The notes below the pieces were generated by a model. It worked only from the letters and a program-made list of their open reading frames with translations, was not told where the DNA came from and did not search any database. The position numbers were made by a program, and so were the translations under genes. From assembly GCA_037693485.1 (NCBI GenBank), contig CM075353.1, forward strand, positions 60,382,501 to 60,446,500: 64,000 bases of DNA, read 5' to 3'. This document shows, piece after piece, positions 20,023-29,312 of this stretch. Positions within the stretch are counted from its first letter, which is position 1; each line of letters starts with the position of its first letter. Source of the DNA: Kitagawia praeruptora. Lineage: Eukaryota > Streptophyta > Magnoliopsida > Apiales > Apiaceae.

Positions 20023-20217
20023 AATCGAACTAATATATAAATAAGAAATATGGTGTTATAAGTGGGAGATAAGAAGGAGGATGTGGATTTAGGAAGGGAA
20101 TGTATGGATCTGATGAAGAAAATGTTTAGATTTAGCGGAAATTAAGTGACGACTGCAAAGGTTTCTAGAGAGAAGGAGGAGTTTCTCTCTCTAGACTCTC
20201 ATTGGCCTTCGGCTCTA

Positions 20218-21112
20218 CCTTTGGGAAGAATGTTGTCCCATCCGTTCGAGATGGTGATGGTATTTGAACTCTTCGGTGAGTCTTGGAGGCTCCCGCTGGA
20301 TTCGTTGGATCTTAAACCTTTTAGGAGATCCATGGTTGAGATCTTTCTGTTTGAATATCTCTCAATGATTAACCACTGCTGTGCGATGGTGTTGGATCTT
20401 ACAATTCCGTATGTCGGAAGGGATGGGTCTCGTTGATGTGGAATATTTCTTGAGGTTTCATGGTTTTGGGCTTTGTCAAAATCCTGTAATTCGATGCTAT
20501 GTTATCGGGTTTGTGATAACAACGGTGGCATGAGGCTGTCTTCGAGATTGATGGGCTTCGTTTTGACAACATATGATGGTTTGAGAATGGAGAAATCCGA
20601 TGTTGGTTCCCTTGGGGGGCAGGAGGAAGGGTCCCAAGTTTACCCTTTCCATGAACTGGAGATGCTCTCAGCATCGAAGGGTACTACCCATAAGGATCGA
20701 GTGGTGTTGCACTTTGTGAAATTGTGTGTGCGCCACTCCTGGATAGCGATGCATCCCTTTCTATTGATGCTCGCCTAATGTTTGTCAATTTGCTCCAATG
20801 GGAGGTCTTCGTCTGGGAAGACGCTATTAATGAAAAGGAAGACTGCTTGCTCGTGTATCATGAGTACCGGGCTTTCTTGTCGGAGTATGACTCTGTCGGA
20901 TTAGTCTTCTTCGATGATGGTCGGGATGAGATTAGCAATGTTGAACGGGGATCTTATGCGGCTCTTCATGATGATGACTCTGACGGTGGTGAAGATTATG
21001 TAATTAGTGTTGTTCAGCGCGTACCTGATGATGGGTTTCTTCGACAATTTGAACCATGCTTCCAGTTTTTTGGTAAACAGGTTCTTTCTCCAACTAAGTT
21101 CAATATGATGTT
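20218..21112 (+). pseudogene. NLE5 beta-type ORF, part 2, frameshifted
   Basis: The frame resumes in the TSD copy (PLGRMLSHPFEMVMVFELFG) and runs to a stop at 20434-20436. Other frames (20473-20778, 20724-21112) carry on, the last with a run of acidic residues (DDGRDEISNVE, DDDSDGGED). No domain is recognised. The gene has at least two frameshifts or stops here, then is cut by NLE8 at 21112. Confidence 0.45.
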
Positions 21113-23311
21113 TTTTTTTTGCTAATTAAAATTTTATACCAAGAAGGAACAACAAACATAGATCTAGGGGCATACCCCGCGAAATCAACATCCGAATAAA
21201 CTACACAACATTAAGTCATAATAGAGTCTGCAAATAAACAAAGACAGAAAAAGCCTAATCTAAGGCGCCCTGCCAGCATGTCCACCCCTAGTCGCTCTCC
21301 ATTGCTTGATTTTGGACTTCGTCCAGCGTGCTGTTCTAGCCTGACCTTCGATCACCCCTCCCTGAACAGGAGCCGCACTGTCAGCCTCCATATGATCCTC
21401 ACTGGTTGTCAAGCCTTGACTACCATCAACCTTCACAGTGTTCTCCTTAGGCATGCTAAAAGCATCTTTTAAGACCTAACCATCCATTTCCTGGCCACCC
21501 TCTTCGACCTCCTTGCCATCATTTAGACCATTGTCCATTAGGTAATTGAACGCTTCATCAACCTCTGCATCGATCTGCTCCTTGAAAGTTTCTTTCTCAT
21601 TGGTTTGATTTACCATCTGCTCCCCCACATGGATGTTATTACAAGAATCCTTCAAGGTCCCATAAACCTGTCCCCTAGGAAGGCATTCCCTGGGACAACC
21701 ACTGCCATCAAACCTAATCTCAAGAGGGAGTCCTTCAAGAGGAATTTCAATACCTCCACTTATCACGAAGTCCTGCAATTGAAAGGTATCATTAAGAACT
21801 ACACAGAGCTCTTCATTTGGGGCACATTCAGAGATGTCAATCAAAAACTGTCCAGAGCGCATAAAGTCCAGGTCCTTTTTCCCCTGCAGCACTGGCACCA
21901 CATACCCCATGTACTCGATAAACAATTTCAAGAGTTGCAAGTAGTTCCTAGCCTGATAAAGCTGCTGCCGTGCCCTACTAGCATCCTCCTCCAATCCTTC
22001 ATTTCCTGACCCATCATCCAATCTACTCGCTTCATAAGGAGCAGCAACAGATAAAGTAGGAACTGGGTCACTCTCAATTTTCCCATCCCAAAAGTCATTA
22101 GTGACAATTCTTGAAACTAGGTCCTCCAGTAAACCCAAAAAGACCTCCTCACCTCTTGAATCCTCATCTTTTGCATAACTTAAGTTCACACAGTCAATAG
22201 CATTGCGCTCCAAATTCACATCTTGGGTACCAATCTGGGCGACAACCGCAGTCATACCCAGTTCATCCTTTTCTCTCGAAGCTAAAGCCTCCGCCCTTAC
22301 TGGGATACACCCAATAACATTCCTGTTGAGGCCATCATTTTCGTTTGGCACCCCCTCCAGGACAGGCGAGGCACTCAAAGGAGCCCCCGAATGCTCCAAA
22401 ACCCTATTACCCTCCGTTGTTACCATGATATCCCTGTAAGTCGGTTTAGATTTGGAACCCACACCCATGACTACACCAGGAGGACCATCATCACATAAAC
22501 TAGGTATCCCAGATTTTACCTCCCCCTCCTCGACACCCACATCAGTAACATATCTTGAATTCATAGAATCAGATAATTCAATAAGAGTATCATCCCCTAT
22601 CTCATTCAATTTAATCAGATTCTTTTGAGCGAAAGTCTTACCTTCAATCATTTGCAGTTTAACCAAACTACGAGAACGCGCCGCAACTCCAGATCTAGAA
22701 TAAACCGCAACAGAAGAGTCCTCATCCTTCCTCTGAGTAAGATCACCCACAGAAGAATCACCCTTATGAGGTTCCACACCAAGTGAAATTCCCTCATCCG
22801 AAAAGCTCTCATCAACTTTCCGGTACTTTGCCAAACGCTTCATAGTCTGAGAAGAGGACAACCTCCCTCTATGAGTACGAATGGGAAGTCGTACCCCATA
22901 AGAAATAGCTTCCATTGAGTTGCCTCCGTCCAAGAGTTCCTCTGAAACCATCCCTTGTCTTTCACTGTCCTTTTTAACTCGGGCATCCTCCAAGGGAAAC
23001 ACCGTCACAAGGTTCTCCGAAAAGGATACCCTCTTCGGACTCCTAATCGGACTATCCACAAGAAGACAAGCTTCAGATCCTCTCGCACGGGGAGGAATCA
23101 CAGTCACTAAGTTTTCCGAAAACGAAACCTTTTTCATTAGAAAATAATTATATAGTAAGAAATATGGTGTTTGAGGTGAGAGGTTGGAAGAGGAAAGGTG
23201 AATTAGGGATGGTTAATGAGAAGATCTGATGAAGAAATTGAGTAGATTTAGAGAGAGGATAGAGAGAAGGCAGAGCATACGACTCTCATTTTTCTTGTTT
23301 TTTGCTTATTT
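21113..23311 (-). mobile_element. NLE8, full-length minus element in NLE5
   Basis: The TSD TTCAATATGATGTT is at 21099-21112 and 23312-23325. The 5' module (minus) starts at 23289 with 22 A-rich filler bases outside it. The 3' module 21113-21260 has the GGGGTATGCCCC hairpin and poly(A) of about ten. Length is about 2.2 kb with no nested insertion. Confidence 0.92.
21260..23137 (-). CDS. NLE8 alpha protein, about 553 aa, plus tail after one stop
   Basis: ATG at 23135-23137 follows the leader. Motifs: KKVSFSENLVTVIPPRARG and SPKRVSFSENLVTVFPLED (about residues 2-15 and 33-48), then GVAARSRSLVKLQ near residue 160. Helical repeats lie near residues 400-500: LLKLFIEYMGYVVPVLQG and LQDFVISGGIEIPLEG. 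One amber codon (TAG, at 21476-21478) ends the frame after EMDG. The same frame then reads 72 more codons to 21260, ending in WTKSKIKQWRATRGGHAGR, the basic tail also found in NLE16. So the full form was about 626 aa and this copy may lack its tail. Confidence 0.62.
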
Positions 23312-23317
23312 TTCAAT

Positions 23318-24106
23318 ATGATGTTATTAAAGTATGATGTGTGCAATGTGATCCTTTGTTGTGATCATTTGATGGAGGTTGTTTCAACGGTTTATGGGGT
23401 TAGTGTTATGTATCTTGTCAAGACTAAGGGCAGGAATTCAGCCCAGGGGTACAGCTCCCTGGTATGTACGCACCGGTCTCAGAATTTGGTCGATGGTGGT
23501 TTTGGCCGCCACTATTCTAAGGTTGACCTGTTGGATTTTGAGTGTCCTATTCTGGCTATAGCGATGGGAGTTAGCAGGGATGTTTTAATTATGTTTTTTT
23601 CAATGGAGAAGCTTAACAGATTTGGGAATATTGATTTTGTGATGACTTGGGTTTCATGGGTTGCAAGAGACACTATTTGTTTTGTTTCTTGCAGCCGGTC
23701 TGTTGAAATGGCTCTTGCTACTGATGTAGAGGCTCTCGAGTCTATTTGTCCATCCAGAAGTGTGGGTCTCGTTGTTGCTGCTGTTGTTTTGCCTAATGCA
23801 ATATGTTTCTTCTTTGTGATGCTCAATGCTAATGTGGATTGGGGTGCCATAATTCCTGCTCTCAGGGTAGTGGCAGATTACAATATGGGAACTAATACCT
23901 GTTATAGTGTCATGGTATCATGGAATGGTTTGGTCAATGGTGTTGGAACCAGTCCCCTGTTGATTGATTTTGGAGTATTTAAAAATGGAATTAGGTGTGA
24001 AGCTGGTGGTTGCGACGTGGACTGGACCTACTATAGGTACAGGATGCACCAGGGTGTCAAAGTGGACAGGGGAGGCCGCCACTGCATAGATTATTTAATG
24101 GCATAG
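23318..24106 (+). pseudogene. NLE5 beta-type ORF, part 3
   Basis: The frame resumes in the NLE8 TSD copy and ends with GGRHCIDYLMA. The same ending (GGRPCIAYFMA) closes the NLE18 protein, and ADYNMGT/ANYEMGT also match, so the C-terminal halves are homologous. Hydrophobic stretches occur at SVGLVVAAVVLPNAICFFFV, which could be a membrane segment. Function unknown. The 3' UTR is then split by NLE9. Confidence 0.5.
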
Positions 24107-24401
24107 TCTTTATTTGGTTGTTTCTAGTTTTTCTCATGTAAACTGGTTCGTCCTTTGTCTTTTTTTTTTTTTGCTAATTAAAATTTTATACCCAAAAGGG
24201 AACAGCATGAAAACACTTCTAGGGGCATACCCCGCGAAATCAACAGAACCACATTACAAATGCCTAAATCGACATTTGATAGTCAACAAATAACTTAACA
24301 ACTTTACAACATAGCAAGGCCGAAAACTACATATATATCAAAAAACAAGAGGAAACCTCCTGGTTCGCATCCAAGAATCCTATGCAAAAGCCACCTGTGC
24401 T

Positions 24402-24608
24402 AGTTTTATCTAGTTGGTTGGTTGCATGCAGACTAGGTTTTAGTTGCCTAGGTTTTAATTAGTTGTTGACTGCTAGTTTATCTAGCATTATTAATGTTTT
24501 CTCTTTGTCGTTCCGTTAGGTAGGTGTTACTTATCGCGGGGTATGCCCCTTGAGATGTAATCATTTTCCTATGGTATAAATTTTAATTAGCAAAAAAAAA
24601 AAAAAAAC
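24402..24608 (+). mobile_element. NLE10, tail-only insertion (207 bp) in NLE9
   Basis: GCCACCTGTGCT at 24390-24401 and GCCACCTATGCT at 24609-24620 flank a plus-strand copy of the 3' module alone: GCTAG-TTTAT-CTAGC hairpin, GTTCCGTTAGGTAGG, CGCGGGGTATGCCCC, GGTATAAATTTTAATTAGC and poly(A). It is the shortest full tail insertion in the window. It shows that reverse transcription can stop within about 200 bases of the tail. Confidence 0.82.
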
Positions 24609-24620
24609 GCCACCTATGCT

Positions 24621-25917
24621 GGACAGTTTGGTTTCCGAGCAGGAAACCTCCCTCGATAACAACACACTCAGCACAGTTACATATGCCCAGACCACATTTG
24701 TTAAGACCAGAGCTGCTGGTCAAATCAACCCCTTTCCTTAGGGCTGTAAACCCCGAGTCAATAGCATGGGCAAAGCTGGACACACATTCTAACTTGATTC
24801 CCCCTCCGTAAAACAGAATCATATCCCTTCGATGACATAGTGTCATAGCCTCCTGATCACTTGTATCCACCATAATCAAAGCAGACCAAAAGAAAGTCTC
24901 ATCCAACATATAGGGATCCTTTTTGAAAAATAGATCACCTTCCGACCTTACCTGCAAATCACACCACTTCGACTCCATCATTTTTATGCCACCAAACATA
25001 GCATGAAACGCAGAGACTGGTTCCCGCTGAAATATAGTGGCAAATCCCCTGAATTCTATGCTAATTTCATCAACCCAAACCTCATCAGTACGCTGAGGAA
25101 TATCCTCAAGAACCTTGCAGAGGTTTGCATTCTTCACTAACAAAACATCAGTTTGCATACTACTGCAAAAGCATAACGAGACTCCTCGTAAACCTAGCGG
25201 CAAAATCGCTGTCCCAACTGCATTATAATCCTGGTGTATCAGAGCAGTTACTCCTGCAAAAACCAAGGAACCAACAAACCCAAAATCAGTTTCGTCCTTC
25301 TTGAAATCAAAGAATAAATCTCTTTCAACGACATCCCCCACATTCGCTTTGCTTGCATACAACAGAAGTCGTAGACTTCTCAATAGCACAGCGCTACCCA
25401 ATGAATTCATTCCCGGATAGAGATAACACTCAGCATATCTGATAAATCCTCGGTGAGGCAACATATCAAACACAGCGGGGTATTCAGCAATAGCCCAAAG
25501 AAAATCCCCCAAGCTCAGCTTTGGGTCAGAACATGTGTCAAACACCTTGTGAGCACAACCATCCTGATTCTCACAATCAAAAATGCAGTACCCATCTTCA
25601 ATGGGCTTGCAACCAGCATCCCTCTTCCTCAGCCCAACCTGGGACTCAACAGTATCACTATCCGTTTTTACTCGAACATCCTCCAAAGGATACTCAGTCA
25701 CTAGGTTCTCCGAAAAGGAGACCCTCTTCGGGCTCTTAATCGGACTACCCACAAGAAGGCGAGCTTCAGATCTGCGCGTCTCCCACAAAGTGTCTATCAT
25801 CGGAGCCATTGAAGATCCCTTTTCATGACCAACAACATCCATAATCAGTTGGCCATCACCCAAACTTCTAGTACTGGATCCTTTCAATCCAGACTCAACA
25901 TCACACCCGGTCTTCAT
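24621..25917 (-). pseudogene. NLE9 alpha/beta hybrid ORF, 5'-truncated
   Basis: The frame is open from about 25917 to the NLE10 site. The first Met (MKTGCDVESG) is internal: the same segment lies in NLE21 after its motifs (MKSGHDVESG). One alpha motif, SPKRVSFSENLVTEYPLED, is near residue 73. Beyond residue 120 the protein is rich in Leu, Phe and Asp with no known domain, including VGDVVERDLFFDFKKDETDFGF-like blocks. The part near the 3' end is split by NLE10. Its C-terminus lies in 24241-24389. Confidence 0.5.
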
Positions 25918-26065
25918 CTTATAAGATAACAGCTCCTCACTAAAATAACCTTTGCTGTTGTTATGACTTTTGTATTGTTTGGATGTTGATTTCGCGGGGT
26001 ATGCCCCTAGACTTGTATAAGTTGTTCCTTCTGGTATAAAATATTTTAATTAGCAAAAAAAAAAA

Positions 26066-27114
26066 AGTGCTGCATTTGAGAAGGGTTTTCCTGCTTTGGG
26101 ACCAAACAAATCGAGGCCGCATTAATAATTCTAGGCATAGCAAGAGAATCAAAGAAATAAAGGATACCTCTTGTTACATCAGGCCCCACAATGTGCCAAG
26201 TAGCTAGGTAGAATTCCACCGTAAACCCATCAGGTCCTGGACTCTTGTTTTTCCCCATTCTTTTCAAAGTATTCAGAATATCACTCTCTCTAAATAGGGC
26301 GGTAAGCAGCGTCGACTGGGCCTCGTTTACTACCGGCAAAGAAATGTCTTCAGGGAATTGAGTAACCTCCCCTCTATTGCCCAACAATTTTTTGTAATAG
26401 TCAACAGCCACCTTAGACATATCCGCGTGGTCTGTGACTGTCTCACCATTCTGAGTCTGTAAGGATAGGATTTTGTTAACATTCCATCTTCCTCTGCATG
26501 CATTAAAGAAATACCTGTTATTACTATCCCCACTCTTCAACCACTGAACTCTGGACTTTTGCTTCAAAAAACACTCTTCCAAATGAAGGGCTTTAGAATA
26601 GGCATCCATGAGTTTACGCTCTTCCTCAAAATAAGCAGGGGAAGGAGAAGGAGGAATGCCATTCTAGAATGCAAACAAATCGTTTCTTGTATTCTTGACC
26701 ATCTGTTGCAAATCTCCCAGAGATCTATTAAGCCCCTTAATCGCCACTTTTACCCTTTTAAGCTTCGAAGAGAGCACCTGCTATGGATTTCCCAGGTCTG
26801 AATAAGACCAAGCAGTCTCAACCACCGAAAGAAAAGCAGGGTTTTCAATAAGGTGGTTGAAAAATTGAAAAGGTTTCGGGACCTTAGGCCGATCCAACAC
26901 CAGAAACGTTAGCGCCGGGCAATGATCTGACAACCCTCTAGCACGGAAATCAGTATAAGAAAAGGGAAACCTATTGTGCCACTCAACATTAACTAGGACA
27001 CGATCCAGTTTCCTAAACTTCGGATGATGAACATTACAGTCCCACCATGTCAAGAAATTCCCAACACTTCGAAGATCAGAAATTCCCAAAGAGAGAATGA
27101 AATCTTTAAACTCT
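26066..27114 (-). pseudogene. L0 ORF2 block 4: endonuclease end to RT start
   Basis: From right to left it encodes LDRVLVNVEWHNRFP and SDHCPALTFLVL (end of the endonuclease), a coiled linker with LEECFLKQKSRVQWLKSGD, and the RT start KNKSPGPDGFTVEFY, ending at ICLVPKQENPSQMQHF where NLE5 is inserted. Stops occur at about 26777-26782 and 26664. The reading continues in block 5. Confidence 0.85.
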
Positions 27115-27277
27115 AAAACTGAGGAAAATGAGAGTCGGTCTATTTTCTCTCTAACTTCTCTCTTCTCTCTCTCTCTAAATTCAAATCACTTTCTTCATCA
27201 AATCAATTCAGCCTCCTGAATCCCTTTCTTCTCCAAATCTCCTAACTCAAACACTAAATTTCTTTCTTTTCTGTCTC

Positions 27278-28114
27278 ATGTCCCGTAAAAGGGTTTCTTT
27301 CGTGGATGTTCCCACAACGGCGGCTGTTATCACCGGTAGTGTGAGGCTAACCCAGATGGGGTTAGAACAGGTAACGAGCCCGAAAAGGGTTTCATTTGCA
27401 GTTGATTTGGTATCGATTATACCATCTGTTTTTTTATTTTGCTAATTAAAATTTTATACCAAAAGGAACAACTTAAAACACTTCTAGGGGCATACCCCGC
27501 TTAGTCAACATACAGACAAAACAACTAAATTAGTCCCGGTAGGACAACAACAAAACAAACCAGCAAAGCTACCTTACAGAAACTAGTTATACATGTTCAT
27601 AAAAGAAATTAAACGAAGCATTTGGCTCCCGTTCCAGGATGTTAGAAGGATTAGGTATTAAGAATGATGGTAGCAAGACCCATGGTGGGCCAGCTCCACT
27701 GTTGAGCCCGAAAAGGGTTTCTTTTGCGGAAGACTTGGTAGTGGAAATACCGGTTGATGGTATTCGATCTAAGAAAGTCCCCAAAAATTTGAGTCCAAAG
27801 AATGATGGATGAAGGGGGGGTCAAGAGTCTCCTTAGCTGAGAACTTGACTTTGTTTATACCGCCGAGATCTAGGTCTGGGGTGGCTGCTCGCACACGCAG
27901 CCGGGTCAAGCACCAGTTTATTGATGGTAAGGTTTTCTCTTAGAGGAAACCTGTTAGATCTAAGCTAGTAGATGTTACTTCTGTTGTGGATTTATTGGAT
28001 TCATCCATCCCTACTTATTCAGAAGGGGAGAATGCTAACCCTGGCTCTTTGAGTAGTCGGGAGGAGGGATTGGACTATGAGGTGATTTCGCCTGAGGTCC
28101 AATCAGATGAAACC
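27278..28114 (+). pseudogene. NLE11 alpha ORF, N-terminal part, split and frameshifted
   Basis: ATG 27278 opens MSRKRVSFVDVPTTAAV, followed by TSPKRVSFAVDLVSIIP, where NLE12 cuts in. After it come SPKRVSFAEDLVVEIPVDG and, after a frameshift near 27810, SRVSLAENLTLFIPPRSRS directly joined to GVAARTRSRVKHQ. The last motif has Leu in place of Phe. A stop interrupts at 27949-27951. This copy has four motif units, the most in one alpha ORF together with NLE7, but is not intact. Confidence 0.55.
27429..27618 (-). mobile_element. NLE12, short 5'-truncated tail insertion
   Basis: A minus-strand 3' module (poly(T), GCTAATTAAAATTTTATACC, GGGGCATACCCCGC) with about 190 bases in total lies inside the NLE11 motif region between SIIPS and GSRSRMLEG. 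In the related NLE6 these join as SIIPSVGSRSRKLEG. TSD is unclear (ATCTGTT on the left, CATTTGG on the right). Confidence 0.7.
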
Positions 28115-28149
28115 TCACAGGTAAGCTTAATAGTAGAGATTGCTCCTCC

Positions 28150-29217
28150 TTGGTGGCTAAACTATGCAGAAAGGTTGAATCTTGGATGGTTAGATTTCTA
28201 AACTTTGCAGGCCGTTTGATGTTAATTAAAGCAATCATGGCAAGTATAGTTGGTTATTGGAGTATGTACATTTTCCTTCCAAAAGCAATCTTAAAAAAGA
28301 TCAATAGCTTGTTCTTCAAGTTTCTATGGGGTGGGTTCTATAAGGACTCGGGGAAATGTCACTATAAAGTGGGCTGGGAGGACTGTTGTAAGCCCAGAAA
28401 TGAGGGGGGGTTGGGGTTAAAAAATTTATTCGAATGGAACTAGGCTATTGTGTTGCATCAGCTCTGGCGCCTGCTCCAACCATCACCTGACTCTCTATGG
28501 ATTGCTTGGTTCCACAAGGTGCTATTGCGTAATAAAGGTTTCTGGACTGCTAAAATGCCCTACAAGTGTTGTTGGATTGCCCGGAAAATTTTCAATGCTA
28601 GGGAGCAGGCAATGGAGTTTCTCAGGTTTGAAGTGGGGGATAGTTCGAATTTCGGCATGATCCTTGGGCAGACAAGAAGCCATTGGCTCTTATCTCCCCT
28701 TCTGTTATTCAGAATGCAGAATCGTCGAGTTTGGTCAGTGTTCGGGTCTATCTGAATAATGGGGTTTGGAACCCTCCTCGATCCAACCACATGGATGTGA
28801 TTGAAGTAAGGAATCGAGTTGCTTCAGTTCAATTGCACAATAGAGACTGTATTACATTTTCGGTAGAAGGCCCATAGCAATCAAACTATCATCCAACTTC
28901 TAGTGTACATGTAATCTAGCCTTTTCCTATTCTTAAATCATAAGCAAGAATGCTCATTCGATAAGAAATTGCATACATGGGATGGTCTTCAACCAAATCT
29001 TGTCAAGCTGGCTTCCATTTGGACGTCAATTAAGGGTCTGGGGCAGAGTGTGGGGTGGAGTGATGTAGTTTGGCATGCTTTCAATATCCCAAAATGTTCG
29101 TTCATCACATGGCTTACAGTGAGGAACAGGCTTCTCACAAAGGATCGTATGATCCTTTTTGGAATGAACGTAGACCCTACATGCTCCCTATGTGGAAATG
29201 GAAGGGAGTCAATTAGT
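28150..29217 (+). pseudogene. LB ORF2 C-terminal part
   Basis: Reads as RFLNFAGRLMLIKAIM, FKFLWGGFYKDSGKCHYKVG, then after a stop at 28441-28443 HQLWRLLQPSPDSLWIAWFH, MPYKCCWIARKIF, and finally FNIPKCSFITWLTVRNRLL with the first zf-RVT cysteines (CSLCGNGRES). A 115-bp piece splits the ITWDG segment. The rest of the C-terminus is at 33659-33993. Highly similar to L0 block 6, so both are the same LINE family. Confidence 0.8.
28857..28971. other. 115-bp insertion flanked by TACAT in LB
   Basis: LINE sequence GACTGTATTACAT / ACATGGGATGG is parted by about 115 bases of unrelated AT-rich DNA, and TACAT stands on both sides. I see no poly(A), no terminal inverted repeat and no LINE tail. It may be a small DNA-transposon remnant or filler DNA. 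Unidentified. Confidence 0.4.
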
Positions 29218-29312
29218 CTTTTTTTTTTTGCTAATTAAAATTTATACCACAGGCAAAAGATTACATATCTAGGGGCATACCCCGCGATAAGTAACCCAAC
29301 TACCTAGCGGAA

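Larger units (their letters stand above)
16479..20217 (-). mobile_element. NLE6, full-length minus element in NLE5, holding NLE7
   Basis: The TSD CCTTTGGGAAGAATGTT is at 16462-16478 and 20218-20234. The 5' module (minus) starts at 20202 with a TCTAGAGAGAGAAAC..TCTCTCTAGA-type hairpin, and 15 bases of filler lie outside it. The 3' module occupies 16479-16640 with GGGGTATGCCCC. NLE7 splits its ORF at about 17823-19442. Without NLE7 the element is about 2.1 kb. Confidence 0.9.
24159..25948 (-). mobile_element. NLE9, 5'-truncated minus element in the NLE5 3' UTR
   Basis: The poly(T) end lies at 24160-24172 with the 3' module to 24240. The 5' end falls near 25948 inside coding sequence, with no leader. 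A short TSD CCTTTG is at 24152-24157 and 25949-25954. The NLE5 3' UTR continues at 25955 (GTTGTTATGAC) to its GGGGTATGCCCC box. A 207-bp tail-only element (NLE10) sits inside NLE9. Confidence 0.75.
15912..26065 (+). mobile_element. NLE5, full-length element carrying three first-level insertions
   Basis: The TSD AGTGCTGCATTTGA is at 15898-15911 and 26066-26079. The 5' module starts with ATGAGAGTC at 15917 after five A bases, and the 3' tail ends in poly(A) at 26065. NLE6, NLE8 and NLE9 are inserted in it, the first two with long TSDs. Without them NLE5 is about 2.4 kb: 15912-16478, 20235-21112, 23326-24158 and 25955-26065. Confidence 0.88.

Noticed and set aside
16479..20217. Alpha ORFs as host genes captured once
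   Set aside because: At least eleven copies in separate insertions with element leaders and tails show they belong to the elements. A host origin long ago remains possible.
24384..24450. Second full element inside NLE9
   Set aside because: Only the 3' module is present, with its own TSD, so it is a truncated tail insertion (NLE10).
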